Source: Primulina eburnea
Taxonomy: Eukaryota > Streptophyta > Magnoliopsida > Lamiales > Gesneriaceae
Reading direction: 5' to 3'
Assembly: GCF_022965805.1 (NCBI RefSeq)
Contig: NC_133115.1
Span: forward strand, 31,797,321 to 31,861,320
DNA length: 64,000 nucleotides
Shown here: positions 32,908-44,643 of the stretch, in pieces
How the letters are laid out: each line of letters begins with the position of its first letter
How positions within the stretch are numbered: position 1 is the stretch's first letter
Notes under the pieces: model-generated
Databases searched by the model: none
Seen by the model: only the letters and a program-made list of their open reading frames with translations
Told to the model about the DNA's origin: nothing
Made by a program: the position numbers and the translations under genes

Positions 32908-35811
32908 ATGCCCGAAACAGAATTATCAGATGCGCAATCATCGGAAGCTATCTCATCAGAAGAAGAATCTGAAAATGAAACTGCAAATGAAAAGAACGGT
33001 GAGGAAAATCCGATACAGTATGAGAGGGAGAGATTGAAGAGAATTGAAGAGAACAAACGGAGAATGGAGGCTTTGGGATTGCATAAAATGGCAAAGTTTT
33101 TTATGGGTTCTGTTAAAAAAGCGCGCAAGAAGCATAATGAGAAAAAGGGTAAGAAAAAAATGGTTGATGAAGACGAAGAGTACAACCCAACTGAAGAGGA
33201 AAGGAGCTCTTCAGGTGATGAAGACGGGGAATTTTCCGGGTCTGGAAAGAAAAAGGTTTCGTATTTTCTCCTTTTTCATGGTTCTACTTTTCGAGATGCC
33301 AAACATGTCCGTTTATGGGCATTTCGGCGTACGTAGGTGGGCTGAAGCATACAATTTTAAACAAATTCTAAAATATTTATTCGAGGGCACAATTCACAAA
33401 TGTGTTTAATCGTGTCAATTATTCGTTTTTTGTTATTTCTTTGGCTTTTATGGTGGTATCACGATTGTCTGTTTTTAGTGGAGATAATCTTCCTACTTGT
33501 TTATAAAATGGGAATCGATGCAACGCATTTTTTGGGAACTTTGGAGTAGAGTTCGGAAACTGAATGTCGGCAAGAGCTGTGAACTTCATCAGTAGATTGT
33601 GTTAAGTGAAGTTTTACAAGAGTGATATGGAATGTTTCCATCCTTGATCAATGTATGTGCACGGCCTTTTCATTTTTAAGCTGCTGATTATAAAATGACA
33701 AAAATTTGTGTGAGACGGTCTCACGGGTCGAATGGTCGAATTTGTGAGACGGATCTCTTATTTGGGTTATCCATGAAAAATATAATTTTTTATGCTAGGA
33801 GTATTACTTTTTATTATGAATATGGATAGGGTTGACCCGTCTCACATATTAGTATCCGTGAGACGGTGAGACCCACTCTTATAAATTTCATCTTGACTGG
33901 AGCATTTCTAGCCGATAGTGCTAGGTTGTACTAATTTGTTGGTGACAGGGAAATAACATGCTTGTTTACTGGTATAACATGGATGGTTTATTTTTCCTTT
34001 TCTTTTTGTTCAAATTTTTACAGGGGAAGAGGAGTACTTCAACCCCTAAGAAGTATCGCTCTGCTAAAAAGCTTACATTCACCTCTGATTTTGTGGATGA
34101 TAATGATTTAATGCAGGTTATAAAACCATTACTTTCTACTTGCCATGACCAATGAGCTAGATTCTTCTTTTCTAACGGTTTTCTGCTAAAAAGCTTACAT
34201 TCACCTCTGATTTTGTGGATGATAATGATTTAATGCAGGTTATAAAACCATTACTTTTTACTTGCCATGATCAATGAGCTAGATTCTTCTTTTCTAACGG
34301 TGTTGTTTTCACCTTGAAGGAACTAAGTTTGTGTTTGGATTAAAGGATTTGGATTTGACTAGGCTTGAGAGTTATTTGAAATCAAAGAAAAAAATGCATT
34401 TGAGCAACACAAGAGATTTCAAATAATTTGTTCTAATTTTGAGTCAGACGGATACAATGTATTTGAGATATGAATTTGAAATCAAATCCGTTCAAATCCT
34501 TCTAACCAAACGCATGTTAGTCTTTTGTATTTAATGTTATTTAAATAAACATCTTATTTTATGCAGGCAATTGCTCTGTCACTGCAAGATTCTGCAGGGT
34601 TTTTAGATGTAAAAAGCAATTGTCTTCCCCAAAGTTCTGGTGCGAATCTTAGGGACAATTCACCTTCTACAGCCTCTGGCGCGATTTTCATAGATTCATC
34701 AAGAGATAAAATAAACGAAAATCTCGATCTTCAGGATGATTCACAAAAGAGGAAGAGAAAAAAACCAGTGGGTGTTAATTACTTTTGTCCTGATCAATAT
34801 GATAATTGTATTATTCGCTTACATATTTAATGGTTGCAGATTACAAGACGCGTGCAAATGTCTGAAGATGAAGTGCTGATACACTTCTTTCAGTTCGATG
34901 GTAATGAGTTTATTTTTGTTAGATATCTGGTTTCTTCGAATAGTAATTACATGATCTTGAAAATCCCTGCGTGTAATAAATAATTCATTCTTATCTTGAT
35001 TCAAAAACTTTGTTTGCTATTTGAATTGAAAGTTGTTATGATCTGGAAGATGAGTTTTCATAATGGAGAGTTACATGATCTAGCTGACTGAAATTCAGCT
35101 CATGCCAAGTCTACGTGTTAGTAGGGCTAATGTGATCTTTCATTCTGTTCAGTCAGCTGTTCTCTTCAATCTTTAGAATTATTCAGTATGAAGCAACATT
35201 TTCAAACTAATCACTGCTACATATATGCTCAAAATAGTTTTTGCAGCTGGTTCAAAAGAAGCAAGCTATTTTTGTTTAGATTTTGCAGCGTATAGCATGA
35301 GAACATGAAACTTTTTCGATTTAAATCTTTCTTAAATGCTTGCCATGGACAGAAACTGGGAATGGGGGATTTTTTCTAAGAGATCTATGCAGACTAGCCG
35401 CAGCTCATGATTTTACATGGTCAGAAAAGGATATGGCAAATATGATACATCTATTTGACAGTGATGGAGATGGAAAGGTCCTGATTTTTTCAACTTTTCC
35501 TCTTTCCCATATGGGTTTGCTTTGATATTTTGTATGCATAGTTTTCTAGATTTAACAGCAGCATGATTTTATAACTGAGCATGCATATGAATTGAAAACT
35601 ATTACTCTATTAGTTCTAAACCTTGAGACAATGCTAAGAAATCCACGTTGTTATGCATTCTCATCATAGCTCAACTTAGATGCACTTTAACTTGTTTTGC
35701 GCGTGAACATCTTTTTAGATAACCCTTGATGACTTCCGCAAGATCGTATGTCGATGCAACATGCTAAAAGGATCCGATCAGGGAACGAACGGTAAGATGC
35801 CCTTACACTAG
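32908..35811 (+). CDS. Acidic/basic EF-hand protein, six exons
   Basis: Exons read directly: 32908-33255, 34024-34116, 34567-34767, 34840-34900, 35353-35477 and 35719-35811, all with GT-AG borders and matching phases; about 306 aa. The N-terminus is very acidic, then comes a conserved-looking ERERLKRIEENKRRMEALGL helix, lysine-rich runs (nuclear-localisation-like), and a serine-rich linker. At residues 270-281 the loop DSDGDGKITLDD, preceded by MIHLF, is a canonical EF-hand (Asp rather than Glu at loop position 12) split by intron 5. Function is unknown; a nuclear calcium-responsive protein is my inference. The end is uncertain: exon 6 reads to TAG at 35811, but a strong donor G/GTAAGA at 35792 could splice onward, for example to an acceptor at 36898-36899 that gives Gly then stop. 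Confidence 0.8.
33697..33878 (+). mobile_element. 182-bp Mutator-type MITE, copy 7, in EF-hand intron 1
   Basis: Starts GACAAAAATTTGTGTGAGAC and ends GTGAGACCCACTC. Flanks TTATAAAAT (33688-33696) and TTATAAATT (33879-33887) match at 8 of 9 positions. Confidence 0.85.
34060..34303 (+). repeat. 122-bp tandem duplication across an exon-intron border
   Basis: The 122 bases 34060-34181 (TCTGCTAAAAAGCTTACATT onward, including the end of exon 2 and its 5' splice site) are repeated at 34182-34303 with only a few changes (C/T near 34136 and 34260, and in the Asp-to-Asp position of CCATGACC/CCATGATC). The second copy has a complete donor but no good acceptor, so it should stay intronic or act as a decoy. 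Confidence 0.95.
34325..34516. mobile_element. MITE in EF-hand intron 2
   Basis: Inverted ends TGTGTTTGGATTAAAGGATT and (inverted) CGTTTGGTTAGAAGGATTTG bracket about 190 bp. No convincing TSD. The family cannot be named. Confidence 0.6.
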
Positions 35812-36046
35812 AATGTTGCAACTTGACACTGTACTAGTTTCTTGCTTGTGGTGTTTGATAACTTGGAGGGAGAATATAGTTTGAAGTTTGCAACTTATAG
35901 ATTCATTATTTAGATGGCATTTTGAAAATGGTTTTAGACGATATTGTAACATGAACTGAAATGCCAATTTGGAACAGAATATTAGAACCGGTCAATGGCT
36001 GCCTTTGCTGTGTTGAAATGTCTACAATGCCCCTTGCAACCGTTAG

Positions 36047-36510
36047 AGTGTGTTTGGCAGAGCTTATATGTTATAAAAAACAGCTTATAAATTGCTTTAA
36101 AGAATATAAACTCGCATACTTTGTTTGATTAAAAAGTTGCAAAACTTATAACTAGTTTTAAAAAAGCTGGATATCCCACTTTTTTCAAAACTATCTTATT
36201 TTTATATTTCATTTCTCTAAAATATCATTATATACACTTTTAAATTTTCTTTTTATCTTTACTTTTTAACTCACCATTTTGTCACTTTGTGTTTTTTAAT
36301 CAAATTTAAAATACGATTTTGTTATACCTTTTTGTTAAGGTATAAAAAACAATAGTGTTAATATTTTATTGAGCAAATTATCAACTATAATTTTTTAATC
36401 TACATTTTATTACAATTAAAAATAATATTAAATATTTTTCATCAAAAAACATAAAATTTTCTAAATATAAATATGAAATAGATTTATTTTTTAAATATTA
36501 AATATAAAAC

Positions 36511-36550
<40 letters not shown>

Positions 36551-36735
36551 CATTAATTGAGTATTATATTATTTTTTGATAATTTTGACAATAAAAAAGA
36601 TTATAATACAAAAAACATTAATGTATTTAAGTTATTTAAAATTATTTTATCCAAATACTTTAATAACTTATTTTTAAAATAAAATTTCATAGCTTTTAAG
36701 TTATTAAGATTTTAAATAAGTTAAGCAAACATTTT
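36047..36735. mobile_element. MITE-like element with degraded inverted ends
   Basis: Left end GTGTGTTTGGCAGAGCTTAT and right end (inverted) AAATGTTTGCTTAACTTAT share a GTTTG...CTTAT core, as in plant MITEs. The interior is AT-rich. No TSD found. Confidence 0.5.
36514..36549. repeat. (AT)n microsatellite
   Basis: About 18 dinucleotide units inside the element at 36047-36735. Confidence 0.95.
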
Positions 36736-37441
36736 CTTATTTGTCTGCCATAATTCAGCACCTTAATCATACATGGGAAGGGGTAGAATATGTAAATTTG
36801 ATTTAAATCAGAGCGTAAAAAATTGTTGACATCACCATATATCTTTGGTCTCCACTGACCTATTTGTACTAAAATTTGATTGTTCTTATTCTTTTGTAGG
36901 GTAAAAAACTCGTTGAGGTGATTTTTTTGGAAAAAAAGAAGAGAATACATCACCATTTTGCATATAGTCAACTAAAGTCCTTGTGTAACTTCTTTGGTTC
37001 CTTTTGTGATGCATGTACGTATCGAAAATTAAGGGAGACAACTTAAACCATATTCAATTTTTTGTTAACAGAAACTAAAAGTTACTCATAAATCAAATCT
37101 CCAGGCCTAGCCGTACCGCACTTATCTTCCAAATTATGAAATAAAATAGTTTCTGAGCTATTTAACATGCCACTGCTAAATGAAAATGGAAACCTATCCA
37201 TATTTCAAAACATATGAAAATGGAAATAACCATGAAGAATCTGTTAGTCACTCATTTCCAACAAATTACAAAAAGAGCATGAAACCCAATGTAGGCATGT
37301 TTTCTACAGTCAAACAAACTTCTAAATTCAATGATAAAGCAACTTACAAGAAACACATGTTCTTCAATGACCTGGATCTTTTACCAGACAGGCACAAGCT
37401 TAGGTATCCAAACAAGTTTCAAGCATATCCAGTTTCGTCCT

Positions 37442-40316
37442 TCACGTTCTTTTAAACAGATACCCTACCAGAATCCCAATCAAGCCAATGATGATGACAT
37501 ACTTGAACGGTACTACCAATCTACCATGGCTTCTATTGCCTTGACGTTTCAATAGCTCCTGTATATCATTAGTAAAAGTGAAGAATTATTGCCAAGAACT
37601 AAGGACACGATCTAGCATCATGCACGAGCTGCATGTGGTGCGTAAAAACATCAGCATCATAAACAGAAGTATGCTCCAAGATGGCCCAACCAATCTCAGC
37701 ATCATAATCAGAAGTGTACTCCAAGATGGCCCAACCAATCTCATTCCCAAAAACTCATCTGGGATTTTCACAAGCACTACCACAATCTCAACATAAATTT
37801 GGACTCAATCTGAACGCAAATTCTATGGTTGAAGAATTCTGCTATAGATTTCAAATCATCAGCCTTCATTCGTTGCTTGAATCAATTTTCTAACAAAATG
37901 AAACCTAATAAATTCAAAGAAACCCCTAAATAACCCAGAAGTTTTCTCAATCCACAACAGAAAAATCGACAACGATTTGAGAACACATGAATCACGCTGT
38001 TTCTTGTCCTTGATCTTCCCATTTGTCAAAGGTTTGTCAACCGAAAGATCTTATTTTACATTTATTTCTATTTTAGGGCAGGGTTGGAGAGAGGAGACAG
38101 TTACAAGTTCATCGAATCGTTGCTTGTCTAAGATGTCAAATAATGAAGTACCAGAAAGCAAACAACAGAGTGTTACCATTTCTTGATGAAGCTTCATGTT
38201 TTGCTGAATAGCATTTTGTTTCTCCTCGGTTAACTTAGAAATCATGGCCTTAACCTACAGTTGAGACAAAAATAAATCCTTCTTGAGAGAAGAAAATCTT
38301 CAGAAGATTCCATCAGTTTTACCAAAGCAAAAACGATATTATCCACAAATGTGCTCCAACAATAGATAAGTAATTGATGGATAAGAAAATACGACTCTAC
38401 ATTAAGTAACTCATTACTAACTGGCTAGAGATAAAGTAGTTTAAAGTACAAGCCAGGCTCAAATGTTTGTCAACAACAAATCATTCGTCAACACAGTAGC
38501 TGACGGCTGCAATCTGCTACTCATGATATGAATGTTCACTTTGACTCTTTAATCCCAAGGTGTTTCAATGGAATATTATAACGATTCAAAGGGTATCTGA
38601 ATTATATCAAACCAGACCATGAAAATACAAGTAATGTCTAAAGGAACAAAAACATTTCACATAAACAGAAATTTAAATATCTTAAATGACCCAAAACGTG
38701 CAACAAAGGAGATCTAAAGCAGATTCATATATGTCCATAACAGTAAAAGCCAACATATGCAGAGGGATTACCCAAAAAAAAAAAACGAAAAATGCAATGG
38801 TGTAAATATTTTTGTAGGCTGTAATGGTTAAAGCTAGTACATGCGGCGAGGATATCTTTGCACACGTCACACGAGTAATAAAAGTATAATAATAAGAAGT
38901 AAATTAGAGAAAAATGATGGATATAACCTCTGAAGTGCTCTCGTGAGACTCATTGAATGCTTTTGACATCTGCAAAATCATCAAAATTAAAGTTGACAGA
39001 TACATTCATGTACTTGACATACATTATGTATGGTGACAACTGAGATTCAAATCAAGAACCCAAAACTCACAAAGTTGAATTCAGGAGTTTGATTCACCGT
39101 TCCATTGTCTGATACTGAAGCACGAGGTGAAGAGCCTTCCTCTGACCCTTCTCGGACCGGAGAAGGTGGTTGTGGTGGGGGAACATAGGTAACCTTCAAC
39201 TTGCATTCGGCAACATGATTTCCCGATTCTTTGTTGAACTAACATACAGCTCACACATGAAAACTTTTGACATTTTTTTAATAAAAAACATATCTTATGT
39301 GATGAAAGCACGTGAGAGTAATATAATATTTACCATTTCCGGAGTAATATCCTTTGATGTGATACCAGGTCTCACCACTACGCTCTGAAGGAGAAATTTA
39401 TCCCTGCATTGCATGTCTGGCGGTGCCTCTTTCTGCGCTTGCATCGTAACTGAATGATAGAACTAAAAAATCAGCAATCGCTTCAATTCTTAAAAAAGGT
39501 GTATCAATATTTCAAAGTCTTTCAGCATCCAGTAACTTAAAAATTTCAAGCTAATGACAGATAAACATGAAAATATAAAATAAATAATTGATAGGGAGAT
39601 CATATGCACGCGGACACCGGGACATACTGGGATTTTAGTAAGAGGTGCGACGTTCTCATTTATCCTAACGCTTCAGAAATACACAAAAATTGGAATCTTT
39701 TATCTTTAGTGCGGAGATCTCCTCAACAGCCTGCCGGTTATATACACACTAGAGAAAGAGAGAAAGAGATACCTATAACATCAGAAGCCGAGTGAGGAAC
39801 AACTACTCCAGTATTCGGCCTGACACAATACTTCTTCGGATTTGTAGTCTTCACCTGAACATCACAAATTAAATAGAACGGAATATAAAAATCAAACATT
39901 TGGACACCCCAAGAGAACCAATGATTTTTACGTTATTTCTTATCCAATGGAAGACAAACAAAACTTGGGAAACTTATACCTTGAAAGCGACATAATCATC
40001 TGATTTGTTCGTTAATTGCATGGAACAAGAGATCTGCTTCTTCAATTCGACTTATTTTGCAAAAACAAGAAACATAATTAATAAAAAAACAAACAAGTAA
40101 CTCGAAAATAAAAATAAATCTCACTCGCAGATCTAAACCAACAGAAATTAAGGCAATTATACTTCTGAAGGTTACCATAACACAAAGGCATTTGAAACCC
40201 GCACGCACGACTGAAAATTCTAAACAAAGATAACGGATACAAGCTACAAATATAAAAAAATTACATGGAAATTGAAGTTCAAGAGGATCGATCAGGAGAT
40301 GATCTCCGTTGCTCAT
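37442..40316 (-). CDS. VAP27: VAP27-type vesicle-associated membrane protein, eight exons
   Basis: Minus-strand exons: 40265-40316, 39980-40050, 39773-39854, 39334-39449, 39071-39238, 38928-38969, 38177-38254 and 37442-37558; every border is GT-AG and the phases join, giving 241 aa. The major sperm protein domain fills about residues 1-125 (LIDPLELQFPFELKKQ at the start, then VKTTNPKKYCVRPNTGVVV and DMQCRDKFLLQS), followed by a Pro/Ser linker, a coiled coil (SKLTEEKQNAIQQNMKLHQE) and a C-terminal tail anchor near 218-237 (YVIIIGLIGILVGYLF) ending KRT. Plant VAP27 proteins sit in the ER, bind FFAT-like motifs through the MSP domain and hold ER-plasma membrane contact sites with NET3C and the cytoskeleton. 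Length matches the family (about 240-260 aa). Confidence 0.95.
37652..37741. repeat. 45-bp tandem duplication in the last VAP27 intron
   Basis: Two adjacent 45-base copies starting CAGCATCATAA (37652) and CAGCATCATAA (37697), each ending GGCCCAACCAATCT. Lies in the intron between exons 7 and 8. Confidence 0.9.
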
Positions 40317-40469
40317 TTTCAAGCAGATCGCTGATCTACACGCCTTGAATTGATCGTTCGGAGATTCCCGGAGGCGTAGAAGATCTTTTCCGGCAGCGGC
40401 GATGGAACTTAAGTACTGTCACCGCAAAAAACTGAGGTTAATTAATTAAGAGAAGAAAGCCCGAGGCAT

Positions 40470-40552
<83 letters not shown>

Positions 40553-41219
40553 TATATCGTGCACGTTTATACAAATATCGAGATAAAATGAATAATTATT
40601 CTCTGTTTAGCTCACATCTTAAAATACAAAAATGGCAGTTTTTTTGGAAAAATTTGTAAAATAATTATTATCTATTTTTGTTGTTGACATGTAATTAGGA
40701 ATTTAGTCTCTTATGACATCCGCATATGTTGTCATTAATCTACGTTATTAATCTCTTATCTCTTCAAAATATGAGGTCCACCAGCCACATAATCATTATA
40801 TTAATATTTTCTCGTTATTAATATACACTCACATTCATGTAATGTCAAAGTCTCACTATCCATTTATTCATTTTTTTTATTTTATATTAATTAAATATCT
40901 TTCTAATTTTATTTAAAAATTTACAATAAATATTATTGAAAATAAATAGTATTATTATTTTAAAAATAACTTAATTTCAATATTGATTAAAATATTATTA
41001 AAAAATTAAAAAACCGCTAGACTCTTTGCTATCAATCTTTAAACGTCTAAATTACAATTATTTAATATAATTGTAGAAATTAATTAGTATTTATAGTGAA
41101 TAAATTATAGTTTTTTCATATGTATTTTTTTTAAATTAAATGAAAGAGTCATTGGTGTATTAATATTAATTGATGTCAATAATTATCCATTAATGCACCA
41201 ATGTGGTGCTCTTATCATT
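40317..41219. promoter_or_regulatory. VAP27 5' UTR, promoter and spacer
   Basis: Upstream of the VAP27 start. GC-richer sequence to about 40430 is likely 5' UTR. The promoter is dominated by the AT repeat at 40472-40547; farther up it is plain AT-rich spacer. Confidence 0.5.
40472..40547. repeat. (AT)n microsatellite in the VAP27 promoter
   Basis: About 38 dinucleotide units beginning some 155 bases upstream of the VAP27 start codon. Confidence 0.95.
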
Positions 41220-41228
41220 ATTTATCTT

Positions 41229-41411
41229 GACAAAAATTTGTGTGAGACGGTCTCACGGATCGTATTTTGTGAGATGGATATCTTATTTGGATCATCCATG
41301 AAAAAATATTACTTTTTATGCTAAAAATATTACTTTTTATTGTGAATATCGGTAGAGTTGACCCGTTTCACAGATAAAGATTCGCGAGACGGTCTCATAA
41401 GAGACCTACTC
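41229..41411 (+). mobile_element. 183-bp Mutator-type MITE, copy 8
   Basis: Starts GACAAAAATTTGTGTGAGAC, ends AAGAGACCTACTC. Perfect 9-bp TSD ATTTATCTT (41220-41228 and 41412-41420). Confidence 0.92.
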
Positions 41412-41618
41412 ATTTATCTTTTAGTTGTTGGATATTATCCTCAATATAATTTAATGTATGATAATTTGACTTCAAAATTGGGAAATAATGGCTGATGTAA
41501 TAAATCTTACAAGTGTAAAAACCACCTTGGACTCATCAAGTAAGGGCAAATTATATGTAAAATATGTGGATTTTACATATCTCATAGAATAAGTTTTAAT
41601 ATTTTATTATAAATATAA

Positions 41619-42190
41619 GGCCCCGTTTGGTTTGAGGGATAAAGTAGGTTTATATTATTTAACCTACTTTATCCCTCGTTTGGTACGCGTGATTATTTAA
41701 CTCACCTTATCCCTCCTATGAATGATTAGGTTATATTAGGTAAGTTAAAATAATACCTCCTCACACCCTAAGATTACTTATCCTACTCTTAATCCATCCT
41801 ATTTTTCCAATTTTACCCTTCTCTTAAATTCAAACTCACCACCACTTCCCGCCTAAATTCAAACTCACCACCGCTGCCCGCCGCCTCAACGACCGCCGCC
41901 CGCCGACCGTCGGCGCCGGCCGGCCGTTTCCGGCCGCAGCCCCCCGCCGGCCGTTTCCGGGGACCATTTCCGGCCGGCCGCCGCCGCCGCCATTGACGCC
42001 GTCGCCGCCGCCGCGAAGGGGTAGGGCAATTTCGTCTTTTCATAAAAAAATTCAAAATTATCCTACACTCAAAAATCTTACCAAACATAATATTATTTTA
42101 CTCCATATTAATCCATCCTACCACAATCATTTTCTTTATCATTTACATACTAATCATTAGTTTATCCTATCCTTCCAACCAAGCGTAGCC
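41619..42190. mobile_element. Tourist-like (PIF/Harbinger) MITE with a GC-rich core
   Basis: Starts GGCCCCGTTTGGTTTG and ends CCAACCAAGCGTAGCC; the ends are imperfect inverted repeats and the flanking trinucleotide is TAA on both sides (41616-41618, 42191-42193), as expected for Tourist elements. A subterminal hairpin AAAGTAGGTT/AACCTACTTT lies near 41640-41672. The centre (about 41830-42020) is a strongly GC-rich stretch of CCGGCCG and CCGCCG repeats, unlike the rest of the window. The 91-codon Arg-rich frame across it comes from this composition. Confidence 0.8.
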
Positions 42191-42193
42191 TAA

Positions 42194-42358
42194 AGATACA
42201 AACACGTCTCTAATATTTGTAAATAGGCCATGTATGTTAATTATAGCTCGAGCTACGTTTGACCTCGCTAAAGCTGAGTTCGAGAAGCTCAAGCACATAA
42301 TTGAGTCGAGCTCTGAGTATATTGATTGGTCTAGTCGAGTAGCTCGTGAGCGCGCGCG

Positions 42359-42391
<33 letters not shown>

Positions 42392-43671
42392 TCAAATTAA
42401 AAACCTCAGGCTTTACGATTACTATATTATCTACAAAATAGTTGTAGATACATATACAAAAAGTTTACTTGTTACTAATTTAGTCTAGTTTATGTTTTTC
42501 TTTAGATCTCTTGTTTACTCCGATAGTATTATCAATCAGATCAATGCAGAAGAAATGAATGCATTTCCATACTATTTCATTTTTAGATACTATTTTTTAA
42601 GTATAAATATAAAATTAATTAAGTGAAATAAATAAAATAAAAATAATATTTATCTATTTCACTTAATTATACCAGATCTTACGGAGCTTACTCATGTACA
42701 ATGTGATTCAGATATAATCATAGAAAAGACTCTCTTTAAGCGAACCAGCATATCTTCTGTATACTGGTTACAGTACGCGGTGGTTGGAACAAAAAACAGT
42801 TTTTCATGCTAGAGCTCGAAAATTAATATTAAATCGAGTTGAGCTCGAGTTCGACTCGATAACATATCGAGTTAGTCAAGCGACTCGAAAAAATATGAAA
42901 TACGACATGAGTTCAATTTGCAAAATTATGAACGATGTTAATAATTTTGATTTTAAATTATTGTTAACAGTAAAAAAAAAATATGTTTTAAAAAGTCCAA
43001 AAGAAAAAGAAAAACACATGGAAGAGAAAAGAATGAATTAACTAGTGTTTAGATTGATATTGTTTTTAATAGAAATAAAAATGAATATGTGAGTTTGAAA
43101 TATTAGTTATCAATTAAATGTCAATTCAAATATTTAAGTTGAATAAAAAACATTTGTTGATATTGTATAGTTGTACCTTATGCTTAATTCTTGTATTTAA
43201 TTGAATTTTATGCTTAAATTTTATAGAAAATATAAAAATGTAGATACCTCTGTATTTTTAAACTCCATAAAAGTCATTTATCATCATAAATGATAACTCC
43301 ATTCCAATGACTAGATACTTGCGGCCGACCAGCCCGGACAGATGGTTATAGTCAAGGAACATATATCAGCAAAGTATTTGTTATATATAAACCTGCTTGA
43401 CAACAACGCCGAGAGAAAAAAAAGTAAGCAGAGAATAAACATTTCTATCATTGTCTTAACACAACTGCAGAAGCGCTTTACATTTATATATAATATATAT
43501 ATAATATATTCTAACCAATCCAAAGACCAGCTGTGATGATAAGCCAATCTTGGCCGGAAGTTTTGTGAAACTACTCTATTTGACAAATGCATCTGCCTTT
43601 ATGATGCTAAATATAAATCTGTAGTTTTTTATCTTACAAATTTTTGTAGTTGAAATGAGCTTCACTGTTGA
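42194..43671. other. Spacer with CTCGAG-rich repeat scraps
   Basis: Around 42245-42345 and 42810-42890 are runs of CGAGCTCGAG-like phrases, also seen at 61100-61380. They look like pieces of one old dispersed repeat. A (CA)n(TA)n run is at 42357-42391. The right end should include the 3' UTR of the plastid-protein gene. Confidence 0.4.
42349..42391. repeat. (GC)n(CA)n(TA)n microsatellite
   Basis: Three adjoining dinucleotide runs, GC then CA then TA. Confidence 0.95.
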
Positions 43672-44643
43672 TCACACACCATCAGCAGAATGTTGCTGAT
43701 AAGTACGAACTGTAAAACCAGCGTACCAAGCAATCCTCATGAGCTGCATGCCAAGAACCAGCACCCAAAAGCATACTAATCCCCGAATGGTATGCACCAT
43801 CCAAGATGGTGAACCGAGTTCAGCACCAAGCTTCAGTGCTCTCATCAGTTGCAACAACCGATATGACTCATAAACAATCGGTGTAACTAACCACACGGGT
43901 GATTGCCAGTGCCATGTTAACATCTCGGTAAGCATTTGCACAGATAAAAGTAGAAAGTAAGGACCTAATAGAATCGCAAATGAAATGAAGGGAAGTTGAG
44001 GCTGAAGAAATCCCTTTTGAGAACCGAAAACTATTGCCAAGGGGATACCATATCCGGTAACATTTGCAACCATGTTCCAGAACTGATAACTAGAGGGAGG
44101 TTTGCTGATGCAACCTTGAGTATTGTCCTTCGACTGGGAAATAGCATCTGCCATGAGAAGAAAGAGGGAGGCGCCAAGATTGAAAATGCAGTCTAGTCCT
44201 GTTAATGAAAGAAGGCTGGCTATGTTGGGACCAAGGAAAATTGATGAAACCGGTAGCCACAAGGTGGGAACCATGCCTGTGACTAAAAGAACAGTTGGGC
44301 CAAGAAACCATAAAGGCCATCTAAGGTGCTGGAGTTGAATGTATGGATGATTGTTAGTATCTACAAGTTGTTCATTATTAGTTATTGAAGCTTCTGCTGG
44401 ATCACCAGAAGAATTCACGGTTTCAAAGTTCAGTAATTTTACTTCATTTTCAGGGGCATATGTTGTAGGAGCAGGTTCCCATGGCGACATATTTGCATGA
44501 ACAATAGGGCAAAGTTTCCTACTAATGCAAGGAAAATTACTCCGGTATTGCAGATTTTGAAATTTCCGCATCGGGTTCTTATAATGCAATTGAGAGACGG
44601 TAAGTACTGGAACACTAAATAGAGGCTGCGTCGATGATGTCAT
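43672..44643 (-). CDS. Predicted plastid multi-spanning membrane protein
   Basis: Single coding exon of 323 aa. The first 45-50 residues are rich in Ser/Thr/Arg/Lys with few acids (MTSSTQPLFSVPVLTVSQLH...), as in chloroplast transit peptides. A hydrophilic stretch follows, and from about residue 108 there are five or six membrane segments, including WPLWFLGPTVLLVTGMVPTL, LPFISFAILLGPYFLLLSV and GLVCFWVLVLGMQLM. I recognise the overall type of conserved plant membrane protein but cannot name its function. Fifteen bases before the start codon is an acceptor (AATCTTCAG/TTCAAG), so the leader is probably spliced. Localisation is inferred from the N-terminus. Confidence 0.8.
   Translation of the reverse strand: MTSSTQPLFSVPVLTVSQLHYKNPMRKFQNLQYRSNFPCISRKLCPIVHANMSPWEPAPTTYAPENEVKLLNFETVNSSGDPAEASITNNEQLVDTNNHPYIQLQHLRWPLWFLGPTVLLVTGMVPTLWLPVSSIFLGPNIASLLSLTGLDCIFNLGASLFLLMADAISQSKDNTQGCISKPPSSYQFWNMVANVTGYGIPLAIVFGSQKGFLQPQLPFISFAILLGPYFLLLSVQMLTEMLTWHWQSPVWLVTPIVYESYRLLQLMRALKLGAELGSPSWMVHTIRGLVCFWVLVLGMQLMRIAWYAGFTVRTYQQHSADGV

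Larger units (their letters stand above)
35812..37441. other. Region between the EF-hand and VAP27-like genes
   Basis: Convergent 3' ends of both genes. It holds the MITE-like element at 36047-36735 and an (AT)n run. If EF-hand exon 6 is spliced onward, the last exon lies here. Confidence 0.5.

Noticed and set aside
41813..42088. 91-codon Arg-rich frame
   Set aside because: Product of the GC-rich CCG repeat inside a MITE.
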